A DNA stretch of 64,000 nt from Sanguibacter suaedae (GTDB taxonomy: Bacteria; Actinomycetota; Actinomycetes; Actinomycetales; Cellulomonadaceae), in NCBI RefSeq assembly GCF_016342785.1, contig NZ_JAEINH010000002.1, forward strand, positions 158,019 to 222,018, written 5' to 3'. Both the position numbers and the translations under genes were made by a program. Shown in pieces: positions 16,478 through 27,013 of the stretch (its first letter is position 1; each line of letters begins with the position of its first letter). The notes beneath the pieces are model-generated. The model was not told where the DNA came from. It searched no databases and worked only from the letters and a program-made list of their open reading frames with translations.

Positions 16478-17710
16478 ATGCGTCTCCCGTCCCACCGCGC
16501 CACGACAGGCGCGGCAGTCGCCCTCGCCGCGGCCCTCGCCCTCACCGGCTGCAGCCAGAAGACCGCCGGCGGCACCGCCGCCGACGCGAGCTCCGGCGGC
16601 ACCGCCGACGAGCTCGCCATCGTCGCCGACGTGCAGATCGACACCACCGGCGCCGAGGTCGCCGCCGACGGTGCGGGGGAGCCGGCCGACCCCGCCGGGG
16701 ACGGCAGCGCCGTGTGCGACCCGGTGACGATCGCGCTCGCGGGCGCCCTCACCGGGCCCAACGCCGCTCTCGGGCAGAACATCCTCTACGGGGCCCAGGT
16801 CGCCCTCGAGAAGCACAACGAGGCCAACGCCGACTGCCAGGTGGCGATCACGCCCTTCGACACCGAGGGAGACCCCCAGAAGGCGACCCAGGTGGCGCCG
16901 CAGATCGTCGGGGACGAGAGCGTCATCGGGCTCCTCGGTCCCGCGTTCTCCGGGGAGACCAAGGCCACCGGTGACGTGTTCCACCAGGCGGGCCTGCTGT
17001 CCCTGTCCGCGTCGGCCACCAACCCCGACCTCACCACCAACGGGTGGGACACCTTCTACCGCGGCCTCGCCAACGACGCCGTGCAGGGTCCCGCCGTGGC
17101 GCGGTACATGGTCGACACCCTCGGTTACGAGGCCGTGTGCGTCGTCTCCGACAACTCCGACTACGGCATCGGGCTCGCCGAGGAGATCGTCGGCGGTCTC
17201 GGGGACGCCGCCGACGAGTCGTGCAGCACCGAGGTGAAGACCGGGGACAAGGACTTCGCGGCGGGCGTCCAGCTCATCAGCGGCTCCGAGGCGGACGCCG
17301 TGTTCTTCGCGGGCTACTACGCGGAGGCCGCGCCGTTCGTCCAGCAGCTGCGCGACGCCGGTGTCGAGACGCCCTTAGTGTCTGCCGACGGCGTCAACGA
17401 CCCGCAGTTCGTCTCCCAGGCGGGGTCCTCGTCCGAGGGCGCCGTCCTGTCCTGCCCGTGCGGCCCCGCACCCGAGGAGTTCGCCGCCGAGTACGAGGAG
17501 ATGCACGGGCAGGCCCCGGGCGTGTACTCCACCGAGGGGTACGACCTCATGACCATCCTGCTCCGCGGTGTCGACTCCGGGGCCACCGACCGCGCGTCGC
17601 TCCTCGAGTTCGTCGCCGGCTACGAGGGTGAGGGGCTGGCACGCAGCTACATGTGGGACGACACGGGCGAGCTGAGCGACGCGCTCATCTGGATCTACTC
17701 CGTCAAGTGA
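16478..17710 (+). CDS. livK: Branched-chain amino-acid ABC transporter, substrate-binding lipoprotein
   Basis: A 410-residue lipoprotein. The signal peptide ends in the lipobox LTGC, followed by a flexible Gly/Ala/Thr linker, and a periplasmic-binding-protein fold begins at VTIALAGALTGPNAALGQ. Segments LLGPAFSGETKATGDVF and VVSDNSDYGIGLA are typical of LivJ/LivK. It captures Leu/Ile/Val (or a related amide or amino acid) outside the membrane and delivers it to the LivHM channel encoded downstream. A GGAGG ribosome-binding site precedes the ATG. The 200 bases upstream contain no gene and presumably the operon promoter; I see no clear -35/-10 pair. Confidence 0.93.
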   Translation: MRLPSHRATTGAAVALAAALALTGCSQKTAGGTAADASSGGTADELAIVADVQIDTTGAEVAADGAGEPADPAGDGSAVCDPVTIALAGALTGPNAALGQNILYGAQVALEKHNEANADCQVAITPFDTEGDPQKATQVAPQIVGDESVIGLLGPAFSGETKATGDVFHQAGLLSLSASATNPDLTTNGWDTFYRGLANDAVQGPAVARYMVDTLGYEAVCVVSDNSDYGIGLAEEIVGGLGDAADESCSTEVKTGDKDFAAGVQLISGSEADAVFFAGYYAEAAPFVQQLRDAGVETPLVSADGVNDPQFVSQAGSSSEGAVLSCPCGPAPEEFAAEYEEMHGQAPGVYSTEGYDLMTILLRGVDSGATDRASLLEFVAGYEGEGLARSYMWDDTGELSDALIWIYSVK

Positions 17711-17738
17711 GCCCGACCCCCAGTCGAAGGACATCCTC

Positions 17739-18791
17739 GTGACCGGAGAACACCTCCACGCCGCGCTCCTGGCGGCGGACGTCGTCGCCGAGCCGCTCAT
17801 CGGGTTCGACACCGGCGCCCTGGCCCGCAACTTCTGGGCGCTCACCGTGGACGGGCTCACCTACGGGTCCGTGTACGCACTCGTGGCCGTCGGCTACACC
17901 CTCGTCTACGGGGTGCTGCGGCTCATCAACTTCGCGCACTCGGAGGTCTTCATGCTCGGCATGTTCGGCCAGTACGCGATGCTCATGCTCCTCGGCTTCG
18001 GGCCCAGCGGGAACGCCTACGACCTGGGTATCGCGATGACCGTCGTGTACCTCGGGGTGGCGATGGTGGGCGGGATGGCCGTCTCCGGCGGCGTGGCGGT
18101 GGGCCTCGAACGCGTGGCCTACCGCCCGCTCCGGGCGCGGGGGGCAGGCCCGCTCGTCTTCCTCATCACCGCCATCGGGGCGTCGTTCGTCCTCCAGGAG
18201 ATCGTCCACTTCGTGCTCCCGAAGGTCACGGGCGGGTCGCTCGGCGGGGTCAACGCCCAGCAGCCCATCCGGCTCGTCGAGCCGGTGCCGCAGCTCACCA
18301 TCGGCTCCGCGACGGTGACCAACGTGACGATCATCATCATCGTCTCCGCGCTCGTGCTCGCCCTCGCGACGGACACCTTCATCAACCGGACCAAGTTCGG
18401 TCGGGGGATCCGCGCCGTCGCGCAGGACCCGGTGACGGCGACGCTCATGGGTGTCTCCCGTGAACGGATCATCATGCTGACGTTCCTCGTCGGCGGGCTC
18501 CTCGCCGGTGCCGCCGCGCTGCTCTACACGCTGCGCGTCCCCAACGGCATCATCTACTCGGGCGGGTTCATCCTCGGCATCAAGGCCTTCTGCGCCGCGG
18601 TGCTCGGCGGCATCGGCAACCTGCGCGGCGCCCTCCTCGGTGGGCTCCTCCTCGGGGTCATGGAGAACTACGGGCAGGTGCTCCTCGGGACGGAGTGGCG
18701 CGACGTCGTCGCCTTCGCGCTCCTCATCGGCGTGCTCATGGTCCGCCCGACGGGGATCCTCGGCGAGTCGCTCGGGAGGGCCCGCGCATGA
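17739..18791 (+). CDS. livH: Branched-chain amino-acid ABC transporter permease LivH
   Basis: A 350-residue membrane permease with about eight helices. The signature TYGSVYALVAVGYTLVYGVL and the conserved GRGIRAVAQDPVTATLMG loop, which contacts the ATPases, identify LivH. It forms the transmembrane channel with LivM. It starts with GTG 28 bases after livK and ends in an ATGA overlap with livM, so the five genes form one operon. Confidence 0.95.
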   Translation: MTGEHLHAALLAADVVAEPLIGFDTGALARNFWALTVDGLTYGSVYALVAVGYTLVYGVLRLINFAHSEVFMLGMFGQYAMLMLLGFGPSGNAYDLGIAMTVVYLGVAMVGGMAVSGGVAVGLERVAYRPLRARGAGPLVFLITAIGASFVLQEIVHFVLPKVTGGSLGGVNAQQPIRLVEPVPQLTIGSATVTNVTIIIIVSALVLALATDTFINRTKFGRGIRAVAQDPVTATLMGVSRERIIMLTFLVGGLLAGAAALLYTLRVPNGIIYSGGFILGIKAFCAAVLGGIGNLRGALLGGLLLGVMENYGQVLLGTEWRDVVAFALLIGVLMVRPTGILGESLGRARA

Positions 18792-20038
18792 GCACCGACG
18801 CACCGACCGGCTCCCGGACCGGCACCCCGACGTCCACCCCCACCGGGCGGCGCCCGCACGGGGGTGTCGGTGACGCCCTCCGCCTCTGGTGGGACGCCCT
18901 GGCCCGGCCCACCCAGTGGGCCCTGGGGGTTCCCTTCATCCTCCTCGTCGCCCTCCTGCCCGTCCTGCAGATCCCCGTCCTCACCACCGTGGGGACGAGC
19001 TTCGGCGCCGTCCTGGCGCAGTTCGGGATGTACGCCCTCATCGCGATCGGTCTCAACGTCGTCGTGGGGCAGGCGGGTCTCCTCGACCTCGGGTATATCG
19101 GGTTCTACGCCATCGGCGCCTACACGGTGGCCATTCTCACGAGCCCAGCGAGCCCCTGGAACCAGATGGGGGTCGACGGGTGGTTGTCGCAGGACTGGGC
19201 GTGGCTCGCCGCGCTCCCGGTGGCGGTCGCCGTCACGGCGGTGTCGGGCCTGGTCCTCGGGTCCCCGACCCTGCGTCTGCGGGGCGACTACCTCGCTATC
19301 GTCACCCTGGGTTTCGGTGAGATCGTCCGTCTCCTCGCCGACAACCTCGACGAGGTCACCGGGGGCGGCCGAGGCCTGGCGCAGGTCGCCTACCCGCGCC
19401 TGGGCGAGTCCGACGCGAACCCCAACGGCGTGTTCTCCGCCGGGTCGGGGTCGGGCGTCCTCACGTCGGGCGTCTGGTGGTACTGGACGAGCCTCGTGCT
19501 CATCGTCGTGGTCCTCCTGCTCGTGGGGAACCTCGAGCGCTCCCGGGTGGGACGCTCGTGGGTGGCCATCCGTGAGGACGAGGACGCCGCCGAGATCATG
19601 GGCGTCCCGACGTTCCGCTTCAAGCTGTGGGCCTTCGTCATCGGTGCGTCGATCGGGGGTATGTCTGGCGCCCTCTACGCGGGGCAGGTGCAGTTCGTGA
19701 GCCCCACGAACTTCAACGTCATCAACTCCGTCCTCTTCCTCTGCGCGGTGGTCCTCGGCGGCCAGGGCAACAAGCTCGGCGTGATCCTCGGGGCGTTCCT
19801 CATCGTGTACCTGCCGAACTTCTTCCTCGGCCGCACCGAGATCCTCGGCCTGCCGATCGACGGGACACGGATCGCGGAGCTGCGCTACCTGTTCTTCGGG
19901 ATCGCACTCATGGTGCTCATGATCTTCCGGCCGCAGGGCCTGCTGCCGGTGCGGCAGAAGCTCCTCGCGTACGGCAGGACGTTGTACCTGGCGGCTCGAC
20001 GCGCGTCGACTCAGCCCGTCGTGAAGGAGGGGTCGTGA
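18788..20038 (+). CDS. livM: Branched-chain amino-acid ABC transporter permease LivM
   Basis: A 416-residue second permease. After a Thr/Pro-rich cytoplasmic head come the helices, including the family pattern [38 protein letters not shown] and the ATPase-contact loop [19 protein letters not shown]. The translated start is within the livH stop (ATGA) and the 3' end overlaps the livG start (GTGA). Confidence 0.95.
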   Translation: MSTDAPTGSRTGTPTSTPTGRRPHGGVGDALRLWWDALARPTQWALGVPFILLVALLPVLQIPVLTTVGTSFGAVLAQFGMYALIAIGLNVVVGQAGLLDLGYIGFYAIGAYTVAILTSPASPWNQMGVDGWLSQDWAWLAALPVAVAVTAVSGLVLGSPTLRLRGDYLAIVTLGFGEIVRLLADNLDEVTGGGRGLAQVAYPRLGESDANPNGVFSAGSGSGVLTSGVWWYWTSLVLIVVVLLLVGNLERSRVGRSWVAIREDEDAAEIMGVPTFRFKLWAFVIGASIGGMSGALYAGQVQFVSPTNFNVINSVLFLCAVVLGGQGNKLGVILGAFLIVYLPNFFLGRTEILGLPIDGTRIAELRYLFFGIALMVLMIFRPQGLLPVRQKLLAYGRTLYLAARRASTQPVVKEGS

Positions 20039-20964
20039 GCGACATCGAGCGCCGAGAGGCGGACCTGCCCGGTGGTGGCCTCGAGGAACCGGCGGTGGTC
20101 GACGTCGCGGACGTCGACCCGTCGCTCGCCGACCCGGACCTCGTCGCGGAGCGCGTCGCCGCCCGACGCGGCATCCGCGTCCCGGTCGGCGCCCCGCTGC
20201 TGCGCATGGAGGGGGTGACCGTCCGGTTCGGCGGTCTGACCGCCGTGGACGACGTGTCGTTCGACATCCGTCGCGGCGAGATCCTCGGGCTCATCGGCCC
20301 CAACGGGGCGGGCAAGACCACGTGCTTCAACGCCATGACGGGGGTCTACCGGCCGACGTCCGGTCGCGTCGTGCTCGATGGGCAGGCCCTCAGGCGGCAC
20401 CGTCGTCACGAGATCACGCGGCTGGGCATCGCCCGGACGTTCCAGAACATCCGGCTCTTCGGCGAGATGACTGCGCTGGAGAACGTGGTGGTCGGCACGG
20501 ACGCCCGGCACGCCACGTCGGTGCCTGGTGCCCTCCTGCGCTCACGGCGGCACCGCCGTGAGGAGCGCGAGGGGATCGAGCGGGCCATGGCGCTGCTCGA
20601 GCTGGTCGGGGTCGGTGCCATGGCCACGGAGAAGGCGCGGAACCTGTCGTACGGGCACCAGCGTCGGCTCGAGATCGCCCGGGCCCTCGCCACGGAGCCC
20701 AAGCTCCTGTGCCTCGACGAGCCGGCCGCGGGGTTCAACCCCGCGGAGAAGGAGGCCCTCATGGGTCTCATCCGGCAGATCCGCGACGACGGGTACACGG
20801 TGCTGCTCATCGAGCACGACATGAGGCTCGTGCGGGGCGTCACCGACCGGATCGTCGTGCTCGAGTTCGGGCGCGTCATCGCGGAGGGCACCCCCGAAGA
20901 GGTGACCGCCGACCCGGCGGTCGTCGCCGCCTACCTGGGAGTCCCTGACGATGCCACTGCTTGA
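20035..20964 (+). CDS. livG: Branched-chain amino-acid ABC transporter ATPase LivG
   Basis: A 309-residue ATPase with an unusual 60-residue acidic N-terminal extension before the ABC core. The core has Walker A GPNGAGKT, the Q-loop region [12 protein letters not shown], a [15 protein letters not shown] signature and Walker [14 protein letters not shown] with the LivG-type long insertion. It hydrolyses ATP together with LivF. The GTG start overlaps the livM stop. Confidence 0.95.
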   Translation: MSDIERREADLPGGGLEEPAVVDVADVDPSLADPDLVAERVAARRGIRVPVGAPLLRMEGVTVRFGGLTAVDDVSFDIRRGEILGLIGPNGAGKTTCFNAMTGVYRPTSGRVVLDGQALRRHRRHEITRLGIARTFQNIRLFGEMTALENVVVGTDARHATSVPGALLRSRRHRREEREGIERAMALLELVGVGAMATEKARNLSYGHQRRLEIARALATEPKLLCLDEPAAGFNPAEKEALMGLIRQIRDDGYTVLLIEHDMRLVRGVTDRIVVLEFGRVIAEGTPEEVTADPAVVAAYLGVPDDATA

Positions 20965-21670
20965 GATCACGGACATGACGGTCGCCTACGGGCGCATCGA
21001 GGCCCTGCACGGCGTGACCCTGCACGTCGACGACGGGGAGCTCGTCACCCTCATCGGGGCCAACGGGGCGGGCAAGACCACCACGATGCGGGCCGTGTCG
21101 GGGATCCGCCCCCTGTCGTCCGGCAGCATCGTCTTCGACGGTCAGGACATCACTCGGATGAAGGCCCACGTGCGGGTCGCGGAAGGGATCGTCCAGGCAC
21201 CCGAGGGGCGTGGCGTCTTCGCTGGGATGACCGTCATGGAGAACCTCGAGATGGGGTGCTACGCCCGGACGTTCGCGTCCCGGGCCGAGCACGACGCGAC
21301 GGTGGACCGCGTCTTCGAGCTCTTCCCGCGGCTCGCGGAGAGACGCACCCAGCTGGGCGGGACGATGTCCGGCGGCGAGCAGCAGATGCTCGCGATCGGC
21401 CGCGCTCTCATGGCACGTCCCAGGGTGCTGCTCCTCGACGAGCCGTCCATGGGGCTCGCGCCGATGATCATCCAGCAGATCTTCCGGATCGTCTCGGAGA
21501 TCAACGCCCAGGGCACCACGGTGCTCCTCGTGGAGCAGAATGCCCAGCAGGCGCTCTCGCGCTCCGACCGGGCGTACGTCCTGGAGACCGGGTCCGTGGT
21601 GCGCACCGGTCCGGGCAAGGAGCTCCTCGCCGACCCGGCCATCAAGGACGCCTACCTCGGCGTCGCCTGA
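20951..21670 (+). CDS. livF: Branched-chain amino-acid ABC transporter ATPase LivF
   Basis: A 239-residue ATPase. Walker A is GANGAGKT, the Q loop IVQAPEGRGVF, the signature MSGGEQQMLAIGRAL and Walker B VLLLDEPSMGLAP. It overlaps livG by 14 bases and ends the liv operon; a very strong hairpin follows 11 bases later. Confidence 0.96.
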   Translation: MPLLEITDMTVAYGRIEALHGVTLHVDDGELVTLIGANGAGKTTTMRAVSGIRPLSSGSIVFDGQDITRMKAHVRVAEGIVQAPEGRGVFAGMTVMENLEMGCYARTFASRAEHDATVDRVFELFPRLAERRTQLGGTMSGGEQQMLAIGRALMARPRVLLLDEPSMGLAPMIIQQIFRIVSEINAQGTTVLLVEQNAQQALSRSDRAYVLETGSVVRTGPGKELLADPAIKDAYLGVA

Positions 21671-21681
21671 GCGGTGACGCC

Positions 21682-21732
21682 CCACCGCCCGGTGACGCCC
21701 CGGGCACGCGTCGGGGCGTCACCGGGCGGTGG
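21682..21732 (+). terminator. Strong terminator after the liv operon
   Basis: Two perfect 21-nt arms with a 9-nt loop, beginning CCACCGCCCGG and ending in the complement. It separates livF from the helicase gene, whose ATG follows 12 bases later, so the helicase must rely on a promoter inside or before this structure or on read-through. GGTGACGCCCC also appears as a direct repeat partly outside the stem. Confidence 0.8.
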
Positions 21733-21744
21733 TTCAATGGCACG

Positions 21745-24700
21745 ATGCTCACCCCGGCCGACGTCTCGGACCTCGTGGGACCCGAGGTCCTCGCACGGGG
21801 CGTCGCCTACGCGACGGCCGGGCACGTGCTGACGACGGCCCGCAACCGGGCGGGCACGAGCATCGTCGGGCACGTGAGGGGCTCCGGCGGCAAGGAGTAC
21901 GTCGCGGTCGTCGAGATGTCGGGGCCGGGAGATGATGCCGCCCCCGTGGCCGGCCGGTGCTCGTGCCCGGTCCGCGTCGACTGCAAGCACGTCGCCGCGG
22001 TCCTGCTCGTCGCGAGCGGGGCGGTCACCCCGACCGGGACGGACGGTGGCGCACCCGGGCAGGGCGCCGCGGAGTGGGAGACGACCTTCGCGGGCTTTAT
22101 CGGCCAGGGCCACCCGGTGCCCGGGTCGGACACGCGGCACGTTCCCGGCGGCGCCCGGCAGCGTGTGCCGGAGGAGATCGGCCTCCAGCTCGAGCTCCTG
22201 ACCACCACCCCCCGCACCGGGACCCGGTGGACGGCCGGTGACCCGAACCGCGGCCCGCGGGTGCGTCTCGGCATGCGTCCTGTCGTCCGGGGCGCCCGCG
22301 GGCGCTGGGTCCGCACCGGCGTCTCCTGGGACGCGGTGCGGTACCTCAACTACCGCGGCGTCGACCACCCGGACGAGCACGTGGACGTCCTCAAGGCGCT
22401 GCGCGGGCTCGCCGGGGCGACGGACGACGCCGTCCCCGGCACACCGTCCCGGTGGGTGCACGCGGACGTGCTCCCGAGCGCCGCGCTCTGGGCGCTCCTC
22501 GACGAGGCCCGGCGCGTCGGGCTCCCGGTCGTGTGCGCCGACAAGGCCCAGACGCCCGTCGTCCTCCCGCACGCCCCACCGACCACCCGGCTGGTGGTGG
22601 TCCGCACCGCGACCGGGCTCGACGTCCACGTCGACGTCGTCCCCGCCGGCACCGACGAGCCGCTCGAACGCACCTCGATCGCGATGCTCGGCGACCCCGT
22701 CACCGGCATCGTCACCTGGTCGGGGACCGCAGCGCCCTCCAAGGAGAGCCGGATCGAGCTCGCGCGGTTCCGGACCCCGCCCCAGGACCCGGCCCGTTCA
22801 CTCCTCGCACGTGCCGAGCCCCTCCACGTCCCGGTCGCCGACGAGCGCCGGTTCCTCGCCCACGTCGTCCCCGCCCTCGACGAGACCGTCGACGCCGTCC
22901 ACCTCGACCCCCGTGTCCACCTCCCCGAACGACCCCGCCCGCACCTCTGGCTCGACGTGACCCACCTCCCCGGCGACCGGGCACGCCTCCGGTGGCGGTG
23001 GCGCTACGACAGCGACACCCCGGAGGAGCAGATCCCCGACTTCGCCGTCGGCTCCGTCCTCGCCCACCCCATGCGCGACCAGGCGGCCGAGACCGCGATC
23101 CTCGACCAGGTGAGCGCGTCCTCCCCACGCCTGCAGCGCCTGCGACGGGCGCACACCGGCCGCCGACCCCGTCCCGGGGCCCGCGGGCGGGAGATCTTCG
23201 CGCAGGCCGCCGAGGGCCTCGGGGACGAGGAGCTCCAGGGCATCGAGACCGCGGAGCTCTTCACCGAGGAGCTCCCCGTCCTGCACGCGCTCGCCGACAC
23301 CGTGCCCGGCTTCGACGTCCTCGTCGACGGCGACGTGGCGGGTGCGACGTACCGGCTCGAGACGGACGTGGAGGTCTCCGTGCGGACCTCCACGCTGCCC
23401 GACACGCGCGACTGGTTCGACCTCGCCATCCTCGTCCGGGTCGCCGGCCAGGTGGTGCCGCTCGCCACCATCTTCACCGCGCTCGCGCTCGGGAGGACCA
23501 AGATCCTCCTCGTCGACAAGACGTACTTCTCCCTCGACGACGAGCGCTTCCTGCGGCTGCGCGACCTCATCGACGAGGCCAAGGGCCTGCAGGACACCAT
23601 GGGTGCGACCCTCCGGGTGAACCGGTACCAGGCGGGACTCTTCGAGGAGCTTGAGTCCCTGGGGATCGTCGACGCCCAGGCGGACGCCTGGCGGGCGTCC
23701 CTCGGGGCGCTCGCCGACGGCGCGAGGCCCGTGCGGGTCGAGCCGCCGTCCGGTCTCCGCGCGGAGCTGCGCGCCTACCAGCAGGAGGGGTTCGAGTGGC
23801 TCGCGTTCCTCCACGGCAACCGCCTCGGTGGGGTGCTCGCGGACGACATGGGTCTCGGGAAGACCCTGCAGACGCTCGCCCTCGTGCAGCACGTGGTCGA
23901 GCAGCACGACCCGGGGGCCGGTCCGCGAACACCGTTCCTCGTCGTGGCGCCGACGAGCGTCGTCGAGAACTGGGCTGCGGAGGCCCGGCGATTCACGCCC
24001 GGTCTCGTGGTGCGGACCGTCACGGGCACGCGGGCGCGTCGCGGAGAACCCCTCGCCGCGTCGGTGGCCGGTGCCGACCTCGTCGTGACGTCCTACGCGC
24101 TCCTCCGGCTCGACGTCGCGGAGTACGAGGCGGTCGCGTGGGCCGGTCTGGTCCTCGACGAGGCGCAGTTCGTCAAGAACCACCGCTCCGTGGTCTACCG
24201 GTGCGCCCGCCGCCTGGACGTCCCGTTCAAGCTCGCGCTCACCGGGACGCCGCTGGAGAACACGCTCATGGAGCTGTGGTCCATCCTCTCGGTCGTCAGC
24301 CCGGGGCTCTTCCCCAGCCCGGTGCGGTTCGCCGAGTACTACGCACGCCCCGTGGAGAAGGAGCGCAGCAGCCCCCGGCTGGCCCAGCTGCGCCGCCGGG
24401 TGGCGCCGTTCGTCCTGCGGCGCACCAAGGAGGACGTCGCGCCGGAGCTGCCCGTCAAGCAGGAGCAGGTGCTCGAGGTGACCCTGAGCTCCCGGCACCG
24501 GGAGCTCTACGACCGGTACCTGCAGCGCGAGCGCACCAAGGTCCTCGGCCTCGTGGAGGAGTTCGGTGAGCACCGGTTCGAGGTCCTGCGGTCCCTCACC
24601 GTGCTCCGCCAGGCCGCCCTCGACGTGAGCCTCGTCGACGACGAGCACGTCTCGGTGCCGTCGTCGAAGCTCGAGGTGCTCTTCGAGATGCTCGACGACG

Positions 24701-25167
24701 TCCTCGCCGAGGGGCACACCGTGCTCGTGTTCAGCCAGTTCACGCGCTTCCTCGGTCGGGTGCGCGACCACCTCGAGGCGAGAGGCGTGGACCACTCATA
24801 CCTGGACGGGCGGACCCGTCGGCGCGCCGAGGCCATCGAGCGGTTCACCTCGGGCGAGACGAAGGTGTTCCTCATCAGCCTCAAGGCCGGGGGCTTCGGT
24901 CTGAACCTCACTGCGGCCGACTACTGCTTCCTGCTCGACCCGTGGTGGAACCCCGCCGCTGAGGCCCAGGCCGTGGACCGTGCCCACCGCATCGGCCAGG
25001 ACCGCACCGTCATGGTCTACCGGATGGTGGCGGCGGACACCGTCGAGGAGAAGGTCATGGCGCTCAAGGCCGCCAAGTCCGAGCTCGTCGGGAGCGTCCT
25101 CGACGGCTCCGGTGCGGCGGGCGGCGCGGGGCTCACCGCCGCCGACGTCCGGCTGCTCCTCGGCTGA
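21745..25167 (+). CDS. SWIM zinc finger and SNF2-type helicase/ATPase
   Basis: A 1140-residue DEAD/SNF2 motor of the HepA/RapA-like bacterial group. A SWIM zinc finger with Cys72, Cys74, Cys80 and His82 (CSCPVRVDCKH) opens the protein, then a helicase-associated middle. The SNF2 core has Walker A MGLGKT (Lys706), the DEAQ box, and the C-terminal lobe with KAGGFGLNLTAADYCFLLD and WWNPAAEAQAVDRAHRIGQ, complete arginine-finger included. Such proteins remodel nucleic-acid-protein complexes, possibly with a role in transcription recycling or repair; the exact role in Actinobacteria is not known. The gene stands alone, between the liv terminator and a convergent operon. Confidence 0.9.
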   Translation: MLTPADVSDLVGPEVLARGVAYATAGHVLTTARNRAGTSIVGHVRGSGGKEYVAVVEMSGPGDDAAPVAGRCSCPVRVDCKHVAAVLLVASGAVTPTGTDGGAPGQGAAEWETTFAGFIGQGHPVPGSDTRHVPGGARQRVPEEIGLQLELLTTTPRTGTRWTAGDPNRGPRVRLGMRPVVRGARGRWVRTGVSWDAVRYLNYRGVDHPDEHVDVLKALRGLAGATDDAVPGTPSRWVHADVLPSAALWALLDEARRVGLPVVCADKAQTPVVLPHAPPTTRLVVVRTATGLDVHVDVVPAGTDEPLERTSIAMLGDPVTGIVTWSGTAAPSKESRIELARFRTPPQDPARSLLARAEPLHVPVADERRFLAHVVPALDETVDAVHLDPRVHLPERPRPHLWLDVTHLPGDRARLRWRWRYDSDTPEEQIPDFAVGSVLAHPMRDQAAETAILDQVSASSPRLQRLRRAHTGRRPRPGARGREIFAQAAEGLGDEELQGIETAELFTEELPVLHALADTVPGFDVLVDGDVAGATYRLETDVEVSVRTSTLPDTRDWFDLAILVRVAGQVVPLATIFTALALGRTKILLVDKTYFSLDDERFLRLRDLIDEAKGLQDTMGATLRVNRYQAGLFEELESLGIVDAQADAWRASLGALADGARPVRVEPPSGLRAELRAYQQEGFEWLAFLHGNRLGGVLADDMGLGKTLQTLALVQHVVEQHDPGAGPRTPFLVVAPTSVVENWAAEARRFTPGLVVRTVTGTRARRGEPLAASVAGADLVVTSYALLRLDVAEYEAVAWAGLVLDEAQFVKNHRSVVYRCARRLDVPFKLALTGTPLENTLMELWSILSVVSPGLFPSPVRFAEYYARPVEKERSSPRLAQLRRRVAPFVLRRTKEDVAPELPVKQEQVLEVTLSSRHRELYDRYLQRERTKVLGLVEEFGEHRFEVLRSLTVLRQAALDVSLVDDEHVSVPSSKLEVLFEMLDDVLAEGHTVLVFSQFTRFLGRVRDHLEARGVDHSYLDGRTRRRAEAIERFTSGETKVFLISLKAGGFGLNLTAADYCFLLDPWWNPAAEAQAVDRAHRIGQDRTVMVYRMVAADTVEEKVMALKAAKSELVGSVLDGSGAAGGAGLTAADVRLLLG

Positions 25168-25205
25168 CCGTGCTCGGCCGGGACGTCGGCGGGCGGCGCC
25201 GCGCG

Positions 25206-25838
25206 TCAGTGCCCGCGCGCGATCCACTCCTGGAGGTGCGGGGCCTCGTCGTCGACCGTCGTCGACGGACCGTGCCCCGTGAGGACGCGCGTCCCGCTGG
25301 GGAGCGTGAGCACGCGGGTGCGGATCGAGACGACGATCGTCGGGAAGTCGCTGTAGCTGCGCCCCGTGGCGCCGGGGCCGCCGGCGAACAGGGTGTCACC
25401 GGTGAGGACCGTCTCGAGCTCCGGCGCGTAGAGGCACACGGACCCGGGCGTGTGGCCGGGCGTGTGCAGGACGTGGAGCGGGGTCCCGGCGACGGTGATC
25501 ACCTGCCGGTCGGTGAGGTCCTCGGTGGGCGGTGCGTCGTCCCCGTGGGTGAGGCGCCACAACTCGGCGTCGTCGGGGTGGAGGAGGACCGGGGCGCCCA
25601 GGCGCTCGGCGAGCGCGGGGGCCTGGCGCACGTGGTCGTCGTGGGCGTGGGTGGCGAGGATGCCGACGACGCGTCGTCCGGCGACAGCGTCGACGATGGC
25701 GTCGACGTCGTGCGGGGCGTCGACGACGAGAACCTCCTCGTCGTCCCCGACGAGCCAGACGTTGTTGTCGACGTCGAAGGTCTCGCCGTCGAGGGAGAAC
25801 GTGCCGCTCGTGACGAGGTGGTCGATGCGCGCGGTCAC
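25206..25838 (-). CDS. MBL-fold metallo-hydrolase of the mycothiol pathway
   Basis: A 210-residue metallo-beta-lactamase-fold protein of the glyoxalase II type. The zinc ligands are THAHDDH, the His in [10 protein letters not shown], the Asp in TGDTLFAGG and the last His in TGHGPST. It begins with GTG, overlapping the stop of the dehydrogenase upstream (GTGA). In Mycobacterium an MBL protein neighbours mscR in the same way, so hydrolysis of S-formyl-mycothiol or another mycothiol thioester is the likely role, by context. Confidence 0.85.
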   Translation of the reverse strand: MTARIDHLVTSGTFSLDGETFDVDNNVWLVGDDEEVLVVDAPHDVDAIVDAVAGRRVVGILATHAHDDHVRQAPALAERLGAPVLLHPDDAELWRLTHGDDAPPTEDLTDRQVITVAGTPLHVLHTPGHTPGSVCLYAPELETVLTGDTLFAGGPGATGRSYSDFPTIVVSIRTRVLTLPSGTRVLTGHGPSTTVDDEAPHLQEWIARGH

Positions 25839-26929
25839 AGGACGACCACCGATCGCAGGACGGTTCCGGTGCTCATGGTCTCGAACGCCTCCTCGACGTC
25901 GGTCAGCGGGATGCGTTCGGTGACGAACGCGTCGAGCGGGAGCCTGCCCTGGCCGTACATCTCGAGCAGGGCGGGGAAGTCCCGCTCCGGCAGGCAGTCG
26001 CCGTACCACGACGACTTGAGGGCGCCGCCGCGCCCGAAGACGTCGGCGAGCGGGATGTCGAGCATCATCTCGGGGGTGGGCACCCCCACGAGGACGACGG
26101 TCCCGGCGAGGTCCCGTCCGTAGAACGCCTGCTTCCAGGTCTCGGGGCGCCCGACGGCGTCGATGACGACGTCGGCCCCGAACCCGTCGGTGAGCTCGGC
26201 GATCGCCGCGACGACGGCGTCCTGGTCGAGCCCGCGGGAGCTGATCGTGTGGGTGGCCCCGACCGTGCGGGCGTGCTCGAGCTTCGCGTCGTCGAGGTCG
26301 ATCGCGATGATGCGGCGGGCCCCGGCGAGGTCGGCGCCCGCGACCGCGGCGCACCCGACGCCGCCGCAGCCGATGACGGCGACGGTGTCGCCGCGCTGCA
26401 CGGGTGCGGTGTTCACCGCGGCGCCGATGCCGGCCATGACCCCGCAGCCGAGGAGGCCCGCGACGGCCGGGTCGACGCCCGGCTCGACCTTGGTGGCCTG
26501 GCCGGCGGCGACGAGCGTCTTCTCCGCGAAGGCCCCGATCCCGAGGGCGGGGGTGAGCGGGGTGCCGTCCGTGAGCGTCATGGGCTGGGCGGCGTTGTGC
26601 GTGTCGAAGCAGTACTGGGGTCGTCCGCGGCGGCATGCGCGGCACTCGCCGCACACGGCGCGCCAGTTGAGGACGACGGTGTCGCCCACGGCGACGTTCG
26701 TCACGTCGGGTCCGACGGCGGAGACCGTCCCGGCGGCCTCGTGGCCGAGGAGGAAGGGGTAGTCGTCGGTGATGCCGCCCTCCCGGTAGTGGAGGTCGGT
26801 GTGGCAGACGCCGCACGCCGCGACGTCGACGACCACCTCGCCCGGTCCGGGGTCGGGGACGACGATCTCGACGAGCTCGACGGGCGCCCCCTTCGTTCGT
26901 GCGACGACGCCGTTCACGGTCCAGGGCAC
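25835..26929 (-). CDS. mscR: S-(hydroxymethyl)mycothiol dehydrogenase
   Basis: A 364-residue zinc-dependent alcohol dehydrogenase. The catalytic zinc site is [11 protein letters not shown] plus LGHEAAG, the structural zinc site [15 protein letters not shown], and the NAD-binding region [13 protein letters not shown] with Asp in AIDLDDAK for NAD rather than NADP. The ending is [16 protein letters not shown], as in the mycothiol-dependent formaldehyde dehydrogenases that oxidise S-hydroxymethyl-mycothiol to S-formyl-mycothiol. GTG is chosen because GAAGGAG precedes it; an in-frame extension is possible but less likely. This supports mycothiol as the thiol of the organism. Confidence 0.88.
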   Translation of the reverse strand: MPWTVNGVVARTKGAPVELVEIVVPDPGPGEVVVDVAACGVCHTDLHYREGGITDDYPFLLGHEAAGTVSAVGPDVTNVAVGDTVVLNWRAVCGECRACRRGRPQYCFDTHNAAQPMTLTDGTPLTPALGIGAFAEKTLVAAGQATKVEPGVDPAVAGLLGCGVMAGIGAAVNTAPVQRGDTVAVIGCGGVGCAAVAGADLAGARRIIAIDLDDAKLEHARTVGATHTISSRGLDQDAVVAAIAELTDGFGADVVIDAVGRPETWKQAFYGRDLAGTVVLVGVPTPEMMLDIPLADVFGRGGALKSSWYGDCLPERDFPALLEMYGQGRLPLDAFVTERIPLTDVEEAFETMSTGTVLRSVVVL

Positions 26930-27013
26930 TGGTTCTCCTTCGGTCGGGCGGTCTTCTTCCACAGGCTACGTCGGATCGGTGACGCTGTCCGCGCCCGCAC
27001 CTACAGTGGAGGC

